From assembly GCF_963924675.1 (NCBI RefSeq), contig NC_089239.1, positions 35,487,818 to 35,551,817 of the forward strand: DNA of 64,000 nt, given 5' to 3'. This stretch comes from Phocoena phocoena (Eukaryota; Chordata; Mammalia; Artiodactyla; Phocoenidae). Both the position numbers and the translations under genes were made by a program. Under the pieces are notes generated by a model. The model did not search any database. It worked only from the letters and a program-made list of their open reading frames with translations, and was not told where the DNA came from. Shown here piece by piece: positions 10,014-22,075 of this stretch (its first letter is position 1; each line of letters opens with the position of its first letter).

Positions 10014-13000
10014 CTGCTTGCTCTCTGCCTCCAAAGTAAAGCTTACAGTCACAGCTAACTGTATACAAGATACTCAAGTGATGCTTAAAATAAGAGGCAC
10101 TTTTTTCTTGCCAGGTTTTTAGCATCTCAAAATTCAAATGCCAGTACTCAAATACCAATTTCCTGATCAAACTGTAGACTGAAGGAAATGAAATAAAACT
10201 AAATAAGTGGTACATAAAGGTTTTTAAATGAATCTGCATCTATCTATGGAGTGATTAGTGATTTTCTTTGATACTGAACTGTTGCGGCTACTCCAGTGAG
10301 AGCAGTTCTTACCGTTTTATTCCAACCCTCAATTTCGAATATATCTCAAGACTTTCCAGACAGGGAAGTTTATTTTATTGAATGCTTTGACATGGATGGT
10401 GAACAGGTTTCTTTGAATACATTTTAGAATCGATTTCCTCTGAAGACACAGCATATACCACTGTAGCAAGAGAAATAACTAGATTTGGCCGTACCACTTG
10501 TACAAGAGCTGTGTCAAACAGATGGGGAGCTCAATCCTTCAGGAGCTATAAACAAACAAAACTCAAAGCAATGCTGTTTCAGTAAGACAAGTAATACATT
10601 AAAATAAGTCAATGACTAGGTGAATAGAAAGAAGATTCTAATTGCACATGTTTTGTTTTCTAACCTTCACTCTTTGCTCTCATTCTCCCTCTCTCTTAGT
10701 CTTTGTATAATCCTTTAGAGCCAGTGCCTGCATAAGGCAATATTTTTTGTTAAATTTCAAAGCTGAATTTGTCCCGAAGAACAAAGAAAGCTGTCTTTAA
10801 AGTTTGATATCATTGAGTTTACATTCTAGAAGGGATACAGACACTGCAGGCCAAATTTGACTCTGATCCCCGAAGGAAAATATAGTCATTTGAATTCAGG
10901 GAGAATTGGAATTTTTGCGTGTAGGAGTGTGTTGGCCTCAGAGCTTCAGTCAACAAGGTCTGAACCTGTATGGCTCAAAGTAAGTCCTTCAGTCCACTGT
11001 GTATAGTAAATCTAAGTCTCTGTCTTCCAAGGCCACTGGCAGTAGACAGAACACAAAGATGAAAGGCTTGGTGAGAAGAGATAATTAAAACTTCATGGAT
11101 GCTTGTTGTATGAGTAGGTGCAAAGAGAAATAATCACTTTAGGTATTCACAAGGAATTTATAAAACAGAGCTCTGTGTGTTACGAGTAATTCATTTTGGA
11201 TCGTAACACTAGGAAGATAAGCCCTAAAAGATACAGGTCAAGGCTGAATGCCCTACTCACTCTTCTGTTACGTTTTATGGGGTGTTTTACACTCAATGTA
11301 AGAAAAAAACACTACGTCTGAGACAGCCCAAAAAAATCCAAGAGCCCTGACCTCTTCTTAAATTTTGTATTGAGTTGATTCAGATTAAAGCAATGACCTT
11401 TTGATTTTATGATGTCTCTCCTAAAAGGCCTCCAAAGATTGAAGGGTAGGATATGTACCTTGGGGGGGGGGGGGCGGAAATAGACTGATTAGGGCCTCTG
11501 ACAAGATGGTTTCAGGAAATAGAAGTCTCTCTTGCCTTAGTTGGTGGCCGCAGAGACATTTGCTCCATCGCTCCTGGCCACAGTCTCTCTGGAAATGGTT
11601 GAGCCACCAACAAAGTAAGATATGGACTTAGGGGGTAAGAAAGATGAGGGGTAATTTTACAGAGCTTTCAGAACCTCCATCTCTGGTAAGCTACTGTATC
11701 TGTCTCGAGGCAGCTACTTTTGTTTGTGTGTGTCAGATGACTCTAGCTTGAATGAGCTTTTTCATACACGTTCTGTTTGAAGAAAAGTCTTGCTGTGTTC
11801 TTTCCTTTTGTCATTCGTGTGTCTGTATAGGACTGTAGCATTGCTTTCTCCCAACCCAGCCATCCCTCCTCGATTCTGTTCTCCCTTTCATCACCCCCTC
11901 AACACTCTAGTAAGTTTCTTAATATAAATAGAAAAAACTCGTCATGCTATTGTATGTTGGTGGGGTTAGTTTCTCCTTCTCGTCTCTGTGATGTTATTTG
12001 TTTACTGCATGCGCTGAATATTGTCAACACGTAACAAGTGCCGGCAGGAACTCAACTAGAAAGCATGCATTTGCCACAGGTGAGAGTGTAAACATAGATA
12101 GAGGGGCAAACATTCCGGAAAGCAACATGAAAATTAAAATGGAAAGGGAAGGAGAGCGTGGAGAAAGATTTACTTTGATTGGTTGAATTTGAGGAGTCTC
12201 TGTTTGGAAAGCAAGCCCTCTTTCATGAAAAAGTTCAATATGGTGATTGTATAAATGACCTTCGGGATTTTTCTTGACAACCGGAAGTCCCTAAGCCAAT
12301 GAAACCTATGAACAGTTCTTAGAAGATTTATAGTCAGAACATAAAGTTAAAAATAAAATTCTCAACCTTAAAAAGCTTACATCTTCTGTTAAATATTTCC
12401 TGATACAAGTTTGCTGTTGTAAAAATTTAATTACCGAAGTATGAAAATAAGTTCATTTACATAGGTAAAAACAGGTCGTAATCAGTCTTTGGAGTCCGAG
12501 GAAAAAGTGAAATGTTACTTCTTACTGAAAAAAAGGGAAAAGAGCGATCACAGAAGTCACATTCAGAGCACTTGATCCTTTGTACTCCTGCTTCTCTCCA
12601 TGGATAAGATGCCCCAGGACATCTTACTTAGAGGGGTGGGTACTTTGAACAAGATGATAAAAGCCCTGAATGTTTTAAAGTTTAATAAGGACATTGTCAA
12701 GTATATACAAAAGTAGTGAGTGCATTTTGCCAACCTTGTTTCATTTATTCCCTCTACATTATTTGTTATGTATTTATTGCTAAAGAACCTTAAAGCAACT
12801 AATTTCAACCACAAATACTTTAAAAGAAAGTGTTGATAAGGACACTTCGTTATCACTTGTTTTTATAATACCACCTTGCCATTATCACAAAATAAGTGGC
12901 TGATATCAGCTAACATTCAGTCCACAGTGAAATGTATCTGATAGTCTGAAAAATGTCTTTTTATAGGTTAAGGCAGGACCCAAACAAGAGTTAAGCAGTG

Positions 13001-13058
13001 CATTTTGTTCCATATCTTTAGGATCTATAATAATCTCCTTCTCTTTGTTGATGAGATG
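10011..13058. other. repeat-poor noncoding stretch
   Basis: About 3 kb with no gene and no confident repeat. A G13 homopolymer lies at 11462-11474. A possible antisense L2 scrap (TTTACATTCTAGAAGGGATACAG) lies near 10820. The 97-residue minus-strand open frame at 12563-12856 is in AT-rich DNA and has no recognisable domain. Confidence 0.5.
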
Positions 13059-13065
13059 CAAAACT

Positions 13066-13274
13066 CCCCCCCCCCCCCCACCCTGTACGCGGGCCTCTCA
13101 CTGTTGTGGCCTCTCCCGTTGCGGAGCACAGGCTCCGGACACGCAGGCTCAGCGGCCGTGGCTCACGGGCCCAGCCGCTCCGCGGCACGTGGGATCCTCC
13201 CGGACCGGGGCACGAACCCGTGTCCCCTGCATCGGCAGGCGGACTCTCAACCGCTGCGCCACCAGGGAAGCCCT
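13066..13274 (-). mobile_element. CHR-family SINE with a G-type tail
   Basis: Reverse-complement CHR SINE. The body spans 13081-13274, from CCCTGTACGCGGG to ACCAGGGAAGCCC. At the 3' tail, where the other minus-strand copies show T runs, the plus strand reads C14 (13066-13079), then A, then CCC. Read in the SINE's own direction, the element ends in a G tract rather than poly-A. Flanking CAAAACT repeats at 13059-13065 and 13275-13281 look like a 7-bp TSD, so the C tract lies inside the insertion. The copy carries the GGAGGATCCC variant also seen at 38.6 and 42.4 kb. Confidence 0.93.
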
Positions 13275-13324
13275 CAAAACTTTTTTTTAAGGGCAAGAAA
13301 TTCCATGCAGGTGGTGCTAAATAA

Positions 13325-13580
13325 TCTCCCTCTCCCTCTCTCTCCCTCTCTCCCTCTCCCTCTCTCTCCCTCTCTCCCTCTCCCTCTCTCTCCCTCTCTC
13401 CCTCTCCCTCTCTCTCCCTCTCTCTCTCTCCCTCTCTCTCTTTCCCCACTCTCTTTCCCCCTCCCTCTCCCTCTCTCCCCTCTCCCTCTCCATCTCCCCC
13501 CCTCTCTCTCCCTCTCTTCCCCTCTCTCCCTCTCTCCCTCTCCCTCTCCCTGCCGCCCTCCCCCCTCTCCCTCTCCAGCT
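13325..13580. repeat. polypyrimidine tract with 24-bp tandem core
   Basis: About 256 bp of nearly pure C/T on the plus strand. The first part is four perfect 24-bp units, each (TCTCCC)2-TCTCTC-TCCCTC, at 13325-13348, 13349-13372, 13373-13396 and 13397-13420. Less regular CT/CCCT sequence follows. Long open frames on both strands here (Leu/Ser/Pro-rich on plus, Arg/Glu/Gly-rich on minus) come from the repeat and are not genes. Confidence 0.95.
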
Positions 13581-13774
13581 AGCTCTTCCCTTGCCACACC
13601 GACCCTTTTAAAATATCTTTAATGCCGCTGTCTCAGTAGCAGACGCTTTGGATGAAAGGCTTTCCACTCCTGGCCTGTCCAGTAGCTCTAATTACAGAGG
13701 TGATTTGGATATTTGGGCATACCACGCTTCTCCTCGACTTTTCCGTCTCATTTGAGATGCTCAAAGCATCGTAA

Positions 13775-14015
13775 CAGGCAGCACAAGCTTTGGAAACAGG
13801 AAGAATGGGGTTTAGTATTGGTCCAGCCGGCCGCCTGTCTCGTGGATCTTACCTAGTTTCCTCTTCTGTAAGACTGAGGTGATAAGATTTGCTTTTCAGG
13901 ATTTTTGTGGTGCCCTGAGTTCTGCATGTGCTATGCCTAGAGCAGTGCCTAGAATGTGGAGGACACGCAATAAATGACCCAATAGATGTTAGTTACTACT
14001 ATTATTTTTAGAGAG
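13775..14015 (-). repeat. MIR, antisense
   Basis: It matches the reverse complement of MIR: 'agtttcctcttctgtaagac', 'gaggtgataa', 'gcctagagcagtgcctagaatg', 'caataaatgacc', and 'gttagttactactattattt'. It is a degraded tRNA-derived ancient SINE. Confidence 0.75.
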
Positions 14016-15224
14016 TGTTCAATTTCTAGAACCAGTTTCAAATCTGTCAAGCTTCCCTTCACCATAAAGCAAATCTAGTCTTTAAACAGGATCGTCTGCC
14101 TTTTCCACACTTGCGTTCCATGGGATAAAGGGCATTCGCCTGGGTCCTCATCCCTTTTCCTGCTGCCGTGGGCTTTGCCACAGGCTTACCGTTTCTCCCT
14201 AGGAGGAAGAAGAGAGCCCGGTTAAATTTTCCCTGTGGTACAGCACAAACTCAAACCTGAGAAATGTTTCATTGCTGTTCAGTAAATAAGGGGAGGTAGG
14301 ATTCTGCCTGCTCAGAGCCACTGAAAAGGCTGAGCCGGCCCAATTCCGGACTGAGGACAACGTGATTAAACCCGTTCAGGCTGCCAGCCTGAGCGAGTCC
14401 CAGCGCTTCACTTGACATAAGTGGGCTTTTGCCTCGTTTTAAGGCCCAAACTCAACCTCTCCAAAGATAGGGATGGTGCCTTATCCTCTCCAGCCCCCTC
14501 ACAAAGACTGGGGCTCTGCTCCTAAGCTCTAGTTCCCTGGTTTGCGCCTTGCTGTGAGCTGACAGGTTACCTTCAGGTCCCAGTATTCTGGGTACCAGAG
14601 AACCACTTTGGTCCTTCTGCCTCTCAGTCCGTAAGGATGGATGGAAGTTATCCAGCCACTTCATTCTCTGAACCTGGATGGAGACCTCTAGATGCCACAC
14701 TTTGGAGAGATCTATCCTGGACTAACATGTCCTTCGGCATCTACAGTTGAAAGTGGTTGCCCAGAGCCTGTGCCTCCCTTCTTGGCTGGCAAGTACCAGG
14801 CTTGTGCCCAGAGCCTGTGCCTCCCTTCTCGGCTGGCAAGTACCAGGCTTGGCCGTCCCCAGTAGGTCCTGTCCAGCCATACTGGGGTTTGTTGTTGGCT
14901 GTTGCCAGGTGAAGGTCATGTGCCATTGAGGTATGTTGGGGACCTCTGGGTTAGGAATCACTTAATCCGAGATGGTGCCTCTGTCAATGGCGAGAAGCAA
15001 AGACAGAGCCTATCTCTTTGCTTGCTTCTTTGTTTCACTTTAAGCATTTTTATCTTGGCTCATGAAACAAAAGCCCACTGATGAAAAGCATCTAGAATGG
15101 TAGTAGTGCAGTCGACCAAAAAGAAAACCACATATAATACAGAATTATTTTTTAATGAGAGGAAAAATGGCTAATGATCATGCCACCCACAGGTAATCAT
15201 TGTTACTATTTCAGAGTATTTTTT
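14016..15224. other. noncoding stretch of moderate GC
   Basis: No gene is recognised. Open frames at 14452-14700 and 14722-14961 are short, lack recognisable domains, and in the second case overlap a tandem duplication. Confidence 0.5.
14759..14852. repeat. 47-bp tandem duplication, two copies
   Basis: Copy one runs 14759-14805 and copy two 14806-14852. Both begin GCCCAGAGCCTGTGCCTCCC and continue through GGCTGGCAAGTACCAGGCTTG. They differ at one clear position inside (TT versus TC before GG) and at the edge. The near identity implies a recent local duplication. Confidence 0.95.
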
Positions 15225-15395
15225 TCCATTCAACAGGTATAAAATTTCAGATATATAGGATTATAAGTCCTGGAGATCTACTGTACAACATTGTACCTAT
15301 AGTCAAAATTATTGTATATTATACAGTTAAAAATTTATTAGGAGAGTAGACCTCCTGATAAGTGTTGTTGCTGCCTTTAAAAATAAAATTGGAAT
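15225..15395 (+). repeat. L1 3' UTR end
   Basis: The landmarks are 'gtcctggagatctactgtac', 'aacattgtacctatagtcaa', 'tacagttaaaaatttattag', 'gagtagacctcctgataagt' and 'aaaaataaaatt'. These are the end of an older L1M-type 3' UTR on the plus strand. Confidence 0.75.
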
Positions 15396-17394
15396 CATTA
15401 CATATACACACACATCACACACGTGCACATATATATATATGTGTATATATTTCTTTTTAAAACTTGATATTAGCTTATATTTTTTTAACTTCAAAACAAG
15501 GAATGAGAAGTTGGAGATCCAGAAAATCCAATTTAAGCGTATTATCCCACTGCTAATGTTGTAAGTATTGACTAAAATTGATATCTACTGATAATTGCTT
15601 GGAAACTTTACCCCAATTATTAAAAATTAGCAAAGTCCTTTATGTTTTCTAACAATTCTTGCAAATATTTTGGTTCTTTGAAAGCTCTTATAGTTAAGAC
15701 TGGAAAATTCGAATTTAACCCCTTTCCCTATCATATGACCTGAGTCAAGTTATTTAATGTTTCTGAGTTGCTCTTTAAAATTGGAATATCGATATATAGT
15801 GACCATTAAACATGGTAGGATATGGTGCTTTCATCAGTCTTTCTCAACTTTCTGCCTCCGTGAAATGCATGACACAGGACATATTTTTCACGTACGACAC
15901 ATATCATGAGCATTAGCTGTAATTCCTGTCTTGTCCATCTACATAAGGAAAGACTTTAGGATGCAGATGAATTTAGGAGACCTAAATCTGTAAGATAAGT
16001 AAAATTTTCTAAATGAAGTCTACCAGTGTTTCACGACAAAGATACTGGGATCTATCGCGTTAAAATACACAACGAATTTGTAGGTGCCAAACCAAATAAG
16101 GTGCTATGATTTCAGTAACTATATTAAAATGGAAGGTCTGTTTCTCACTTTGCAGAAATCTCATCCAGGTAGGTAAACATTTTGCAAGTTTGGCTACTAC
16201 CTGACAAGTAACAATTAGGAAACTCAGAACTTAATTTGTTACCTGATTTAAATGAAAGATACATTAAGCTGTGTTTTTTATTTATTAACAAGATTCAAGT
16301 AAACGAGGTTTAGAGAAATAAATAGAATTGTTACTTTGTGCCTGATTTTAATTATAAAATAACTTTCAAAACCAGCTCCTCATTTGCTCCACTTAGAATA
16401 ATTTCAGAAAGCAACCCTCTGAGCTATAACTGATAGCTTCCAGTTAACACCCTTATCTCAAACACTTGCTTAGTATAAAAGCTAAATCGTATTCTTCTAG
16501 GCATATGTTTTATATGACTTTCATTGATTCCTAAATCTAAATTACCAGAAGTCATTTAAATAACAGTGAGCATTAAAATGTGTGTACAAATTATCGTTAT
16601 ACGTGAAATTTCCAATATATGTAAAACCGAATTATAATTCATGTCAATTTCTGTGGCATATTTATTAAAAGGCTACACAGCGTATAATGAAGCTTTTTGA
16701 CCTACCTAAAATTATTTTCATCATTGCTCACCTTAGAAGTTTTTGATAGAAACTTTATCCCAACGATCAAGATAAAAGAAAAAAAAATACTCTTTTGTTT
16801 GTCATCTTAAACCTTTCACTTCCTAGGGTTCAATCCAAAAGGCAATGCATCTACTTAACATCAGTTTTCAGAACTCTCCTTGAGAATCTTTCTCCCCATC
16901 AGATTCATAACCACCTCCTTTATGTGACCATAGGATATATCTTTTAAAGTCTACATTTTAAAGTTATTTCAGGGGCCCACTTAATCACCTCAGAGTTACA
17001 GAGGCCCCGTGGGTTTCCTTTATCTGTTCCCCCACGTGCATTTTGTCTCAGCATTTCTCGGCCTTGTCTGCTGCTGGCCGCTCAAATCATGGTTTGCCAG
17101 CCTGCCTTTGACCAAAAGAATAACTCTGGGTTTGCTCCGTACCATGTATTTGGAGAATTTAAAATAAATAGAAATAAACTCCATTTTTTGTTAGCTACAA
17201 ATGCGTACCCTACAACAAATGCCCCCAAAACTGGGGTGGTGGGAGGTTAAAGTTTTCTATGCCACAGCTTCCTTCTTGGTGATTTGTAAGTGATATTCAG
17301 GAGGCTAAAATAATTATCATAGAGTGAGTGTTTATTATGCAATACAACAGGTAGTGTTTTTAGACCAGGAATGGAATTGCAAAGAACAGGTCAA
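15396..17394. other. AT-rich noncoding stretch
   Basis: It holds a short alternating AT/TG patch near 15405-15450. The rest shows no gene and no confident repeat. Confidence 0.5.
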
Positions 17395-17507
17395 GCCCCA
17401 GAAGCACAGGAATTAGGTCTGTTCTGTTTCCTGCTTTATCCCCTGCACCTAGCACGGTGCCTGACATGCAGGAGGCGCTCAAAATATATTGATTAAAGAA
17501 ATAAACA
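17395..17507 (+). repeat. L2 3' end
   Basis: The order 'ctgttctgtttcctgcttta', 'cccctgcacctagcacggtg', 'cctgacatgcaggaggcgct' and 'caaaatatattgattaaaga' is the classic L2 terminus. Confidence 0.8.
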
Positions 17508-17954
17508 AGGATGTGGGGGTGGGGGGAGAGAGTGAAAAAGAGCAAGAAAGTCAGGAAGTGGCATCCTCATCCAAAGCCCTGAGGCGGCCAACCTGGAAGA
17601 ATTCCTGGCTGTTTGCATGCAATTGTGGTCATAAATATCTGATGGACTTAGGAAGGTTAACAAAAACAGCAGGTAGGGTTGCTTTCAAAGTAATAATTGC
17701 ATCTTCCCCACGTCCACCTATTACATTCTTTACTCTTTCCAGCCAAGCCTACCATTGTACCTTTACTCCCACCCATCCCCACCGGGCAAAGCTCAGGGCA
17801 GAAATCCTAAAGCCAGGAAGGAAGCCGTGACTTACCTGGTGGAACCCAATTATACAATTCCACTGTGAAAGTCACAGGAAGCAGTGGGTGTCTGGGAACA
17901 CACCCTAACAGTAGTAGTATTTTAACGCCGAGTAGTTTGTACCTCTTAATCCTC
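17508..17954. other. unassigned noncoding sequence
   Basis: No gene or named repeat is seen. The 113-residue open frame at 17489-17830 has no recognisable domain. Confidence 0.45.
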
Positions 17955-18095
17955 TTGTACTTGGTGAAATACGTCAGACAGAAACAAATACCATATGTTT
18001 TCACTTATATGTGGAATATAAAAAAATGCAGGAATGAAAATAACGAAACAGAAACAGACTCACAGATACAGAGAACAAACCAGTGGTTACCAGGC
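17955..18095 (+). repeat. L1 fragment around the ORF2/3' UTR boundary
   Basis: 'gtgaaatacgtcagacagaa', 'acaaataccatatgttttca', 'cttatatgtggaatataaaa' and 'aacagaaacagactcacaga' followed by 'ccagtggttacc' are in L1 order on the plus strand. The internal ORF2/UTR-side piece is present without the terminal tail. Confidence 0.75.
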
Positions 18096-19079
18096 TTCCT
18101 CCATTTTTAAACCGGAAATAAAAGTTATTTGGGGGTTAGGGCCTCCTTTGGACGCTGCTACCAGTAACAGAAGCCATCGGTACTAAGAAAAGTGAGCTAT
18201 CAGATATAAACACGAGACGGTTTGGGGGGAACTGGCTTAAGACATTCTGGGGCGAATGTCTTGGAAAGCAGAGGGCATGGGGCCTGGCCAGGAGAGGTGC
18301 GGCGAGCCGGGCTCTGGGCTCATGGAACCTGGTTGTCACAAGTACTGTGTGTAATGTTTGAAACTGTCTGATGTCTTTTGTTTTAGGTTTCCCTAGAAAC
18401 AGTCCCTGAGGCAAGAGTTGAGTGGTTTAATTGGAAAGGGATGTCAGGAAGCCCTTGGAGGGAAATGGAAAAGTGAGGTGGAAGGAAGAGGGAAACAGAA
18501 GGTTCAATCAAGAGGTGATAACTTGGGGACCTTAAGAGGCTTCCGAGGAACCCTGCTGGGGACCTCTAAGGGACTGCATGGAGCATTCCAGAGTTGCCCC
18601 ACCCGAGGGCAAGGAAGCTATGGTGTTTTGTCCACCGTTTCCCTTGTGCCGCTGGCTCAGGTTCCCCCAGGCGCCTCAACTGCATGGCACCCGGCCTATC
18701 CTGCCATTCTCCTGCCGCACCCCTGCAGCCACGCACCACCCTCGGGCAGACGGGGAGGGCAGGTGCAGTGAGGAGCCCGTACAGGACAGCGAGTGCCCGA
18801 AGGGGTGTGGGCAGGGGCCCTGCTGTCACTCCCACCAGTGTAGTTGTTTCACTTTTTACAAATATGTGTGGCTTATAAGTTCCTTGGCTTAAATCAGAAA
18901 ATCTTTGGTCATAGACCAGTAATAATAGTAACAAGTACTACGTGCACATCTTTAGGGACCAATTCTCTGACAAAGCCATCACCACATGTCACTCTCCACG
19001 CCTGGATCTGGGAACGCTCTTTCCCTGGCCTTCCAGGGTCACGGCCTCCTTGTTACTCGTGCTAATCTCCTTCCTTCTC
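18096..19079. other. noncoding stretch with locally raised GC
   Basis: The GC-richer patch at 18550-18830 has overlapping short open frames in several reading frames. None has a domain or splice context that I can support. Sequence from 18380 to 18600 resembles an old interspersed repeat (AGTTGAGTGGTTTAATTGG), but I cannot name it. Confidence 0.45.
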
Positions 19080-19520
19080 CTTCCTGTTTCAGTCTGCTCA
19101 TGTATCTCCCATCTGCCCTTTATCTTCGAGGTGTGCTCACCTCCATCTGGATTATCACGGTCACTGCTGGGTTCGCCAACAGCAGCACAGCACACCCAGT
19201 GCAGGGTCGGTCTTTCTAAAGCACAAGGACACTCATGTCCCCTCTTCCTCACCCGGCATTTACAGGGCTTTCTTATTGCCTATGAATCAACCCAACCTCT
19301 TCTGACTGGCGCTCAAGGTCACTCACCCCCTGCCAGTTTCCCCTTCTCACCTCTTCTTCCATCGCTCTCGTCGAGCCATTTCCTGTGAACCAGGAACCAT
19401 GGGGAGACTTCTGAGCCTTTCTTACTGAGAATCCTTTCTCTGCCTCTGCTTCCCCAACCAGGTCTGTGATGCCTTCCACCTTTCCTTCAAGTACCTGCTG
19501 TAGAGAAACTGTACTGGTTT
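19080..19520 (+). repeat. L2, sense, pre-terminal part
   Basis: 'ctccatctggattatcacgg', 'agggtcggtctttctaaagc', 'acactcatgtcccctcttcc' and 'tcttattgcctatgaatcaa' match the L2 region encoding the end of its ORF and the 3' UTR. The 148-residue open frame at 18942-19388 derives from this relic and is not a gene. Confidence 0.65.
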
Positions 19521-20334
19521 TTAAACTAAATAAAGAACGCAAACTCATTACTCCATCATTAGAAGTCGAATAAATTATTGAAGTGTCAACATTGAAATGT
19601 TAGTTTGTGTTCCCCAGAAAGATCCCAGAGAGAATGATTGGATTGGACCTTTTAAGGAGGCTGAATTTCTAACAGTGAACTCCAGTCTCCCTAAAAATTC
19701 TCAAATTCCAGGTCACAAAGACCTGAAACGTAAGACCAGGCGGCTGGGGTGATATCGTAGACGGGTACCCAGTGATGGCAGGGACCTCTCCAGCGTCTTA
19801 TTGCGATCGTAAGACCCAGGGCCTCCACACGGTCTTGGCGGAGGTTGAACCTGCGGACCGCAGGGATATCGTGTGTTGCATTCAGAACTAAGCTGATATA
19901 CAGAAAACAGGGAAATGCAGTTTTCTGTGCTTTACTGAGCCTGTGGATTGAGGTTCAGATTCATGGCTCATTGTACACATTCACTGGTTCGCCTGCTCTC
20001 TACAAAGAAGAGAAGTTTTGCCGAAAGGCCTCTCTGACTGGAGGGGATGTGTTAAGTAGACCTAGAGGTACAAATCCAGTCCATTAGTAACCAAGGTGGA
20101 GTAACATTTTTACGGACCAAACTGGAATCAAAACCTGTAAATGGACTGTGAGAAAGGCAATCTGGGCTGTGGTACACGATCGTATCAACAGTAATGGCAC
20201 TACATCAAAATTAAGAGCCTGACATAACTGATAGAATAGCTACCTTTAGATCCCTCCTCCTGCAACATATGCAGTAGAGTTGTAAACATATGTGCAAATC
20301 ACTGGAATGTATCAATTTTAAAATGTTTTTAATT
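19521..20334. other. unassigned noncoding sequence
   Basis: No gene or named repeat is seen. The region near 19790-19870 has several CpG dinucleotides but is far too short for a CpG island. Confidence 0.45.
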
Positions 20335-21415
20335 TGCCAGCACTGGTCTAGGTACTGGGATTCATCAGTGGAAAAGAAAAAGAAAGAGAAAATTCCCACA
20401 TTCTCCGGGAGGGTATGGAAAACAAACCGTAAACATAATAAATAAATCATAGCAAGTTAGAAAGTGACAAGTTGAAAAAAAACATAAAAGTAGAACGAAA
20501 CCACAGCGTCAGAGCAAGGAAGACAGAGGTGGAATGCTGTTTCCGTGGAGGTCAGGGGTGCCTCGCTAAGAAGGTAATGTGTAAGCTAAGGCTTGAAGAG
20601 AGGATGTAGTCCGCCTGGCAGGTAACTGGATGACCATTCCGGGAAGAGGAAAGAGCAGAAGAACAAAGGGGGAGATGCCTGTGAAGCATGGAAGTGAGGC
20701 TAGACAGGAGGAGGAGAGAGAACCTTCGGGCCGCAGTGCTGATCTCATTCCTGGGAAAGGAGACAGGGAGGGATTGGCTCACAAGAGCCTCAGACTGTCC
20801 TGCAGCTCTGAGCAGGTTTCAGACAGACCCGTGGAAAGCCCGTGAGCAAAACCTCTCACGAGAGGGGTCAAGACGCAGAAGGAGCGGCCTGGCTCAAACA
20901 CGCCTGCCTTTTGCTCAGTGCTTGGCCCTGGGAGCGTGGGCACGGCTGGGAGCCCGGAGTCAGGTTCTCTTGAGGGGCGGGAAGCAGGAGCGTGCGTGGT
21001 ATGTTCACGCATGGACAGGGGTTGCTGGGGCTGCAGCAGCGTAAGGGGCAGGGGTCAGATCGTCTAGGGCTTCATGAGCCCGTGTCAGGGCTTCGGCACT
21101 TTACTCTGAGTGGAATAAATGAATATCAGTGGAAAACACCGGTGGTTTTGAGCACAGGCAAGTGACCCGAGCTCACCTGTGTTTTAAGAGGATCACTGAC
21201 TCCTCTGGAGAAGATGCGTAGGGAGAGGACCAAGGTGAAAGCAGGGAGATGAGGTAGGAGGGTTGCAGGGACCCAGGGAGAGGCGAGGGCATTCAGCCAC
21301 CGTGGTAGCAAAGACGGGGTGAGGGACCCGGTTGTGGATACGTGTGGAGGGCAGAGCCGAGGAGATGTGCTGTAAGACTGTATGTGGCGTTAAGACAGAG
21401 GGAAGCAGGAGACGG
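20335..21415 (-). repeat. L2-like LINE relic, antisense, left part
   Basis: It starts with the reverse complement of an L2 tail ('gccagcactggtctaggtac', 'tgggattcatcagtgg'). It continues with 'agaggtggaatgctgtttcc', 'attccgggaagaggaaagag', 'ggtcagatcgtctagggctt', 'cactttactctgagtgg', 'ggttttgagcacaggcaagt' and 'gttttaagaggatcactgac', in the expected antisense order. An MLT1 LTR splits it at 21416. The family is tentative for the most 5' sequences. Confidence 0.6.
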
Positions 21416-22075
21416 TGCTCGTTTCCTAGCTGCCGTCACAGTGTCGCAAACTGGGTACCGTGAACAACAGCTCTGGAGGCTGCAAGTCTGAAAGCGAGAT
21501 GTCGGCCGGGATGGTCCCTTCTGCTGGCTGTGAGGGAGAATCTGCTCCCCGTGACTCCCCGAGCTTCCGGTGGCCTCAGGCATTCCTTGGCTTGTAGATG
21601 GCATCCTACCTGTGGACCTGTGTCTTCACACTGTCTTCCGTCTGCTCATGTCTCTCTGTGTCCAAATCTGCCTTTGCATAAGGATATTGGATTAGGACTC
21701 ACTCCAATGGCCTCTTTTTTTTTTTTTTTTTTTTTTTGCGGTACGCGGGCCTCTCACTGCCGTGGCCTCTCCCGTTGCGGAGCACAGGCTCCAGACGCGC
21801 AGGCTCAGCGGCCGTGGCTCACGGGCCCAGCCGCTCCGCGGCATGTGGGATCTTCCCGGACCGGGGCACGAACCCGTGTCCCCTGAATCGGCAGGCGGAC
21901 CCTCAACCACTGCGCCACCAGGGAAGCCCAATGACCTCATTTTAGCTTGATCATCTGCAGAGACATTACATCCAAATAAGGTCACAATGACATGTACTAG
22001 GAATTTAGGACTTCAACATCGTGGGCGGATGGGCGGGGTGGAGGGGAGACACAGTTCTACCTGTAACTGAGGATA
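21416..22075 (-). repeat. MLT1-type LTR (ERVL-MaLR), antisense, split by a SINE
   Basis: This reads as the reverse complement of an MLT1 solo LTR. It begins 'cgtttcctagctgccgtcac' then 'cgcaaactgggtacc' and 'agctctggaggctgcaagtc'. It continues with 'ccttggcttgtagatggcat', 'atattggattaggactcact', then after the SINE 'atgacctcattttagcttga', 'ccaaataaggtcacaatgac' and 'ggacttcaacatcgtg'. No internal retroviral sequence is present. A CHR SINE sits at 21715-21927. Confidence 0.8.
21715..21927 (-). mobile_element. CHR-family SINE inside the MLT1 LTR
   Basis: The poly-T tail is followed by GCGGTACGCGGG and the complete antisense body to ACCAGGGAAGCC. The TSD is CCAATGGCCTC (21704-21714) versus CCAATGACCTC (21928-21938), with one mismatch. 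It carries the GCGTCTGG variant. Confidence 0.96.

Noticed and set aside
9901..10122. Plus- and minus-strand frames through the CA repeat
   Set aside because: They encode His-Thr or Cys-Val runs produced by the dinucleotide repeat.
13005..13622. 205-residue plus-strand frame and minus-strand Arg/Glu/Gly-rich frames
   Set aside because: They cover an antisense CHR SINE and a CT-rich tandem repeat. The protein pattern is a direct product of the DNA period.
18418..18934. Cluster of overlapping open frames in a GC-richer patch, possible exon or CpG island
   Set aside because: Frames overlap in several phases with no domain, and CpG density over the patch is low for an island.
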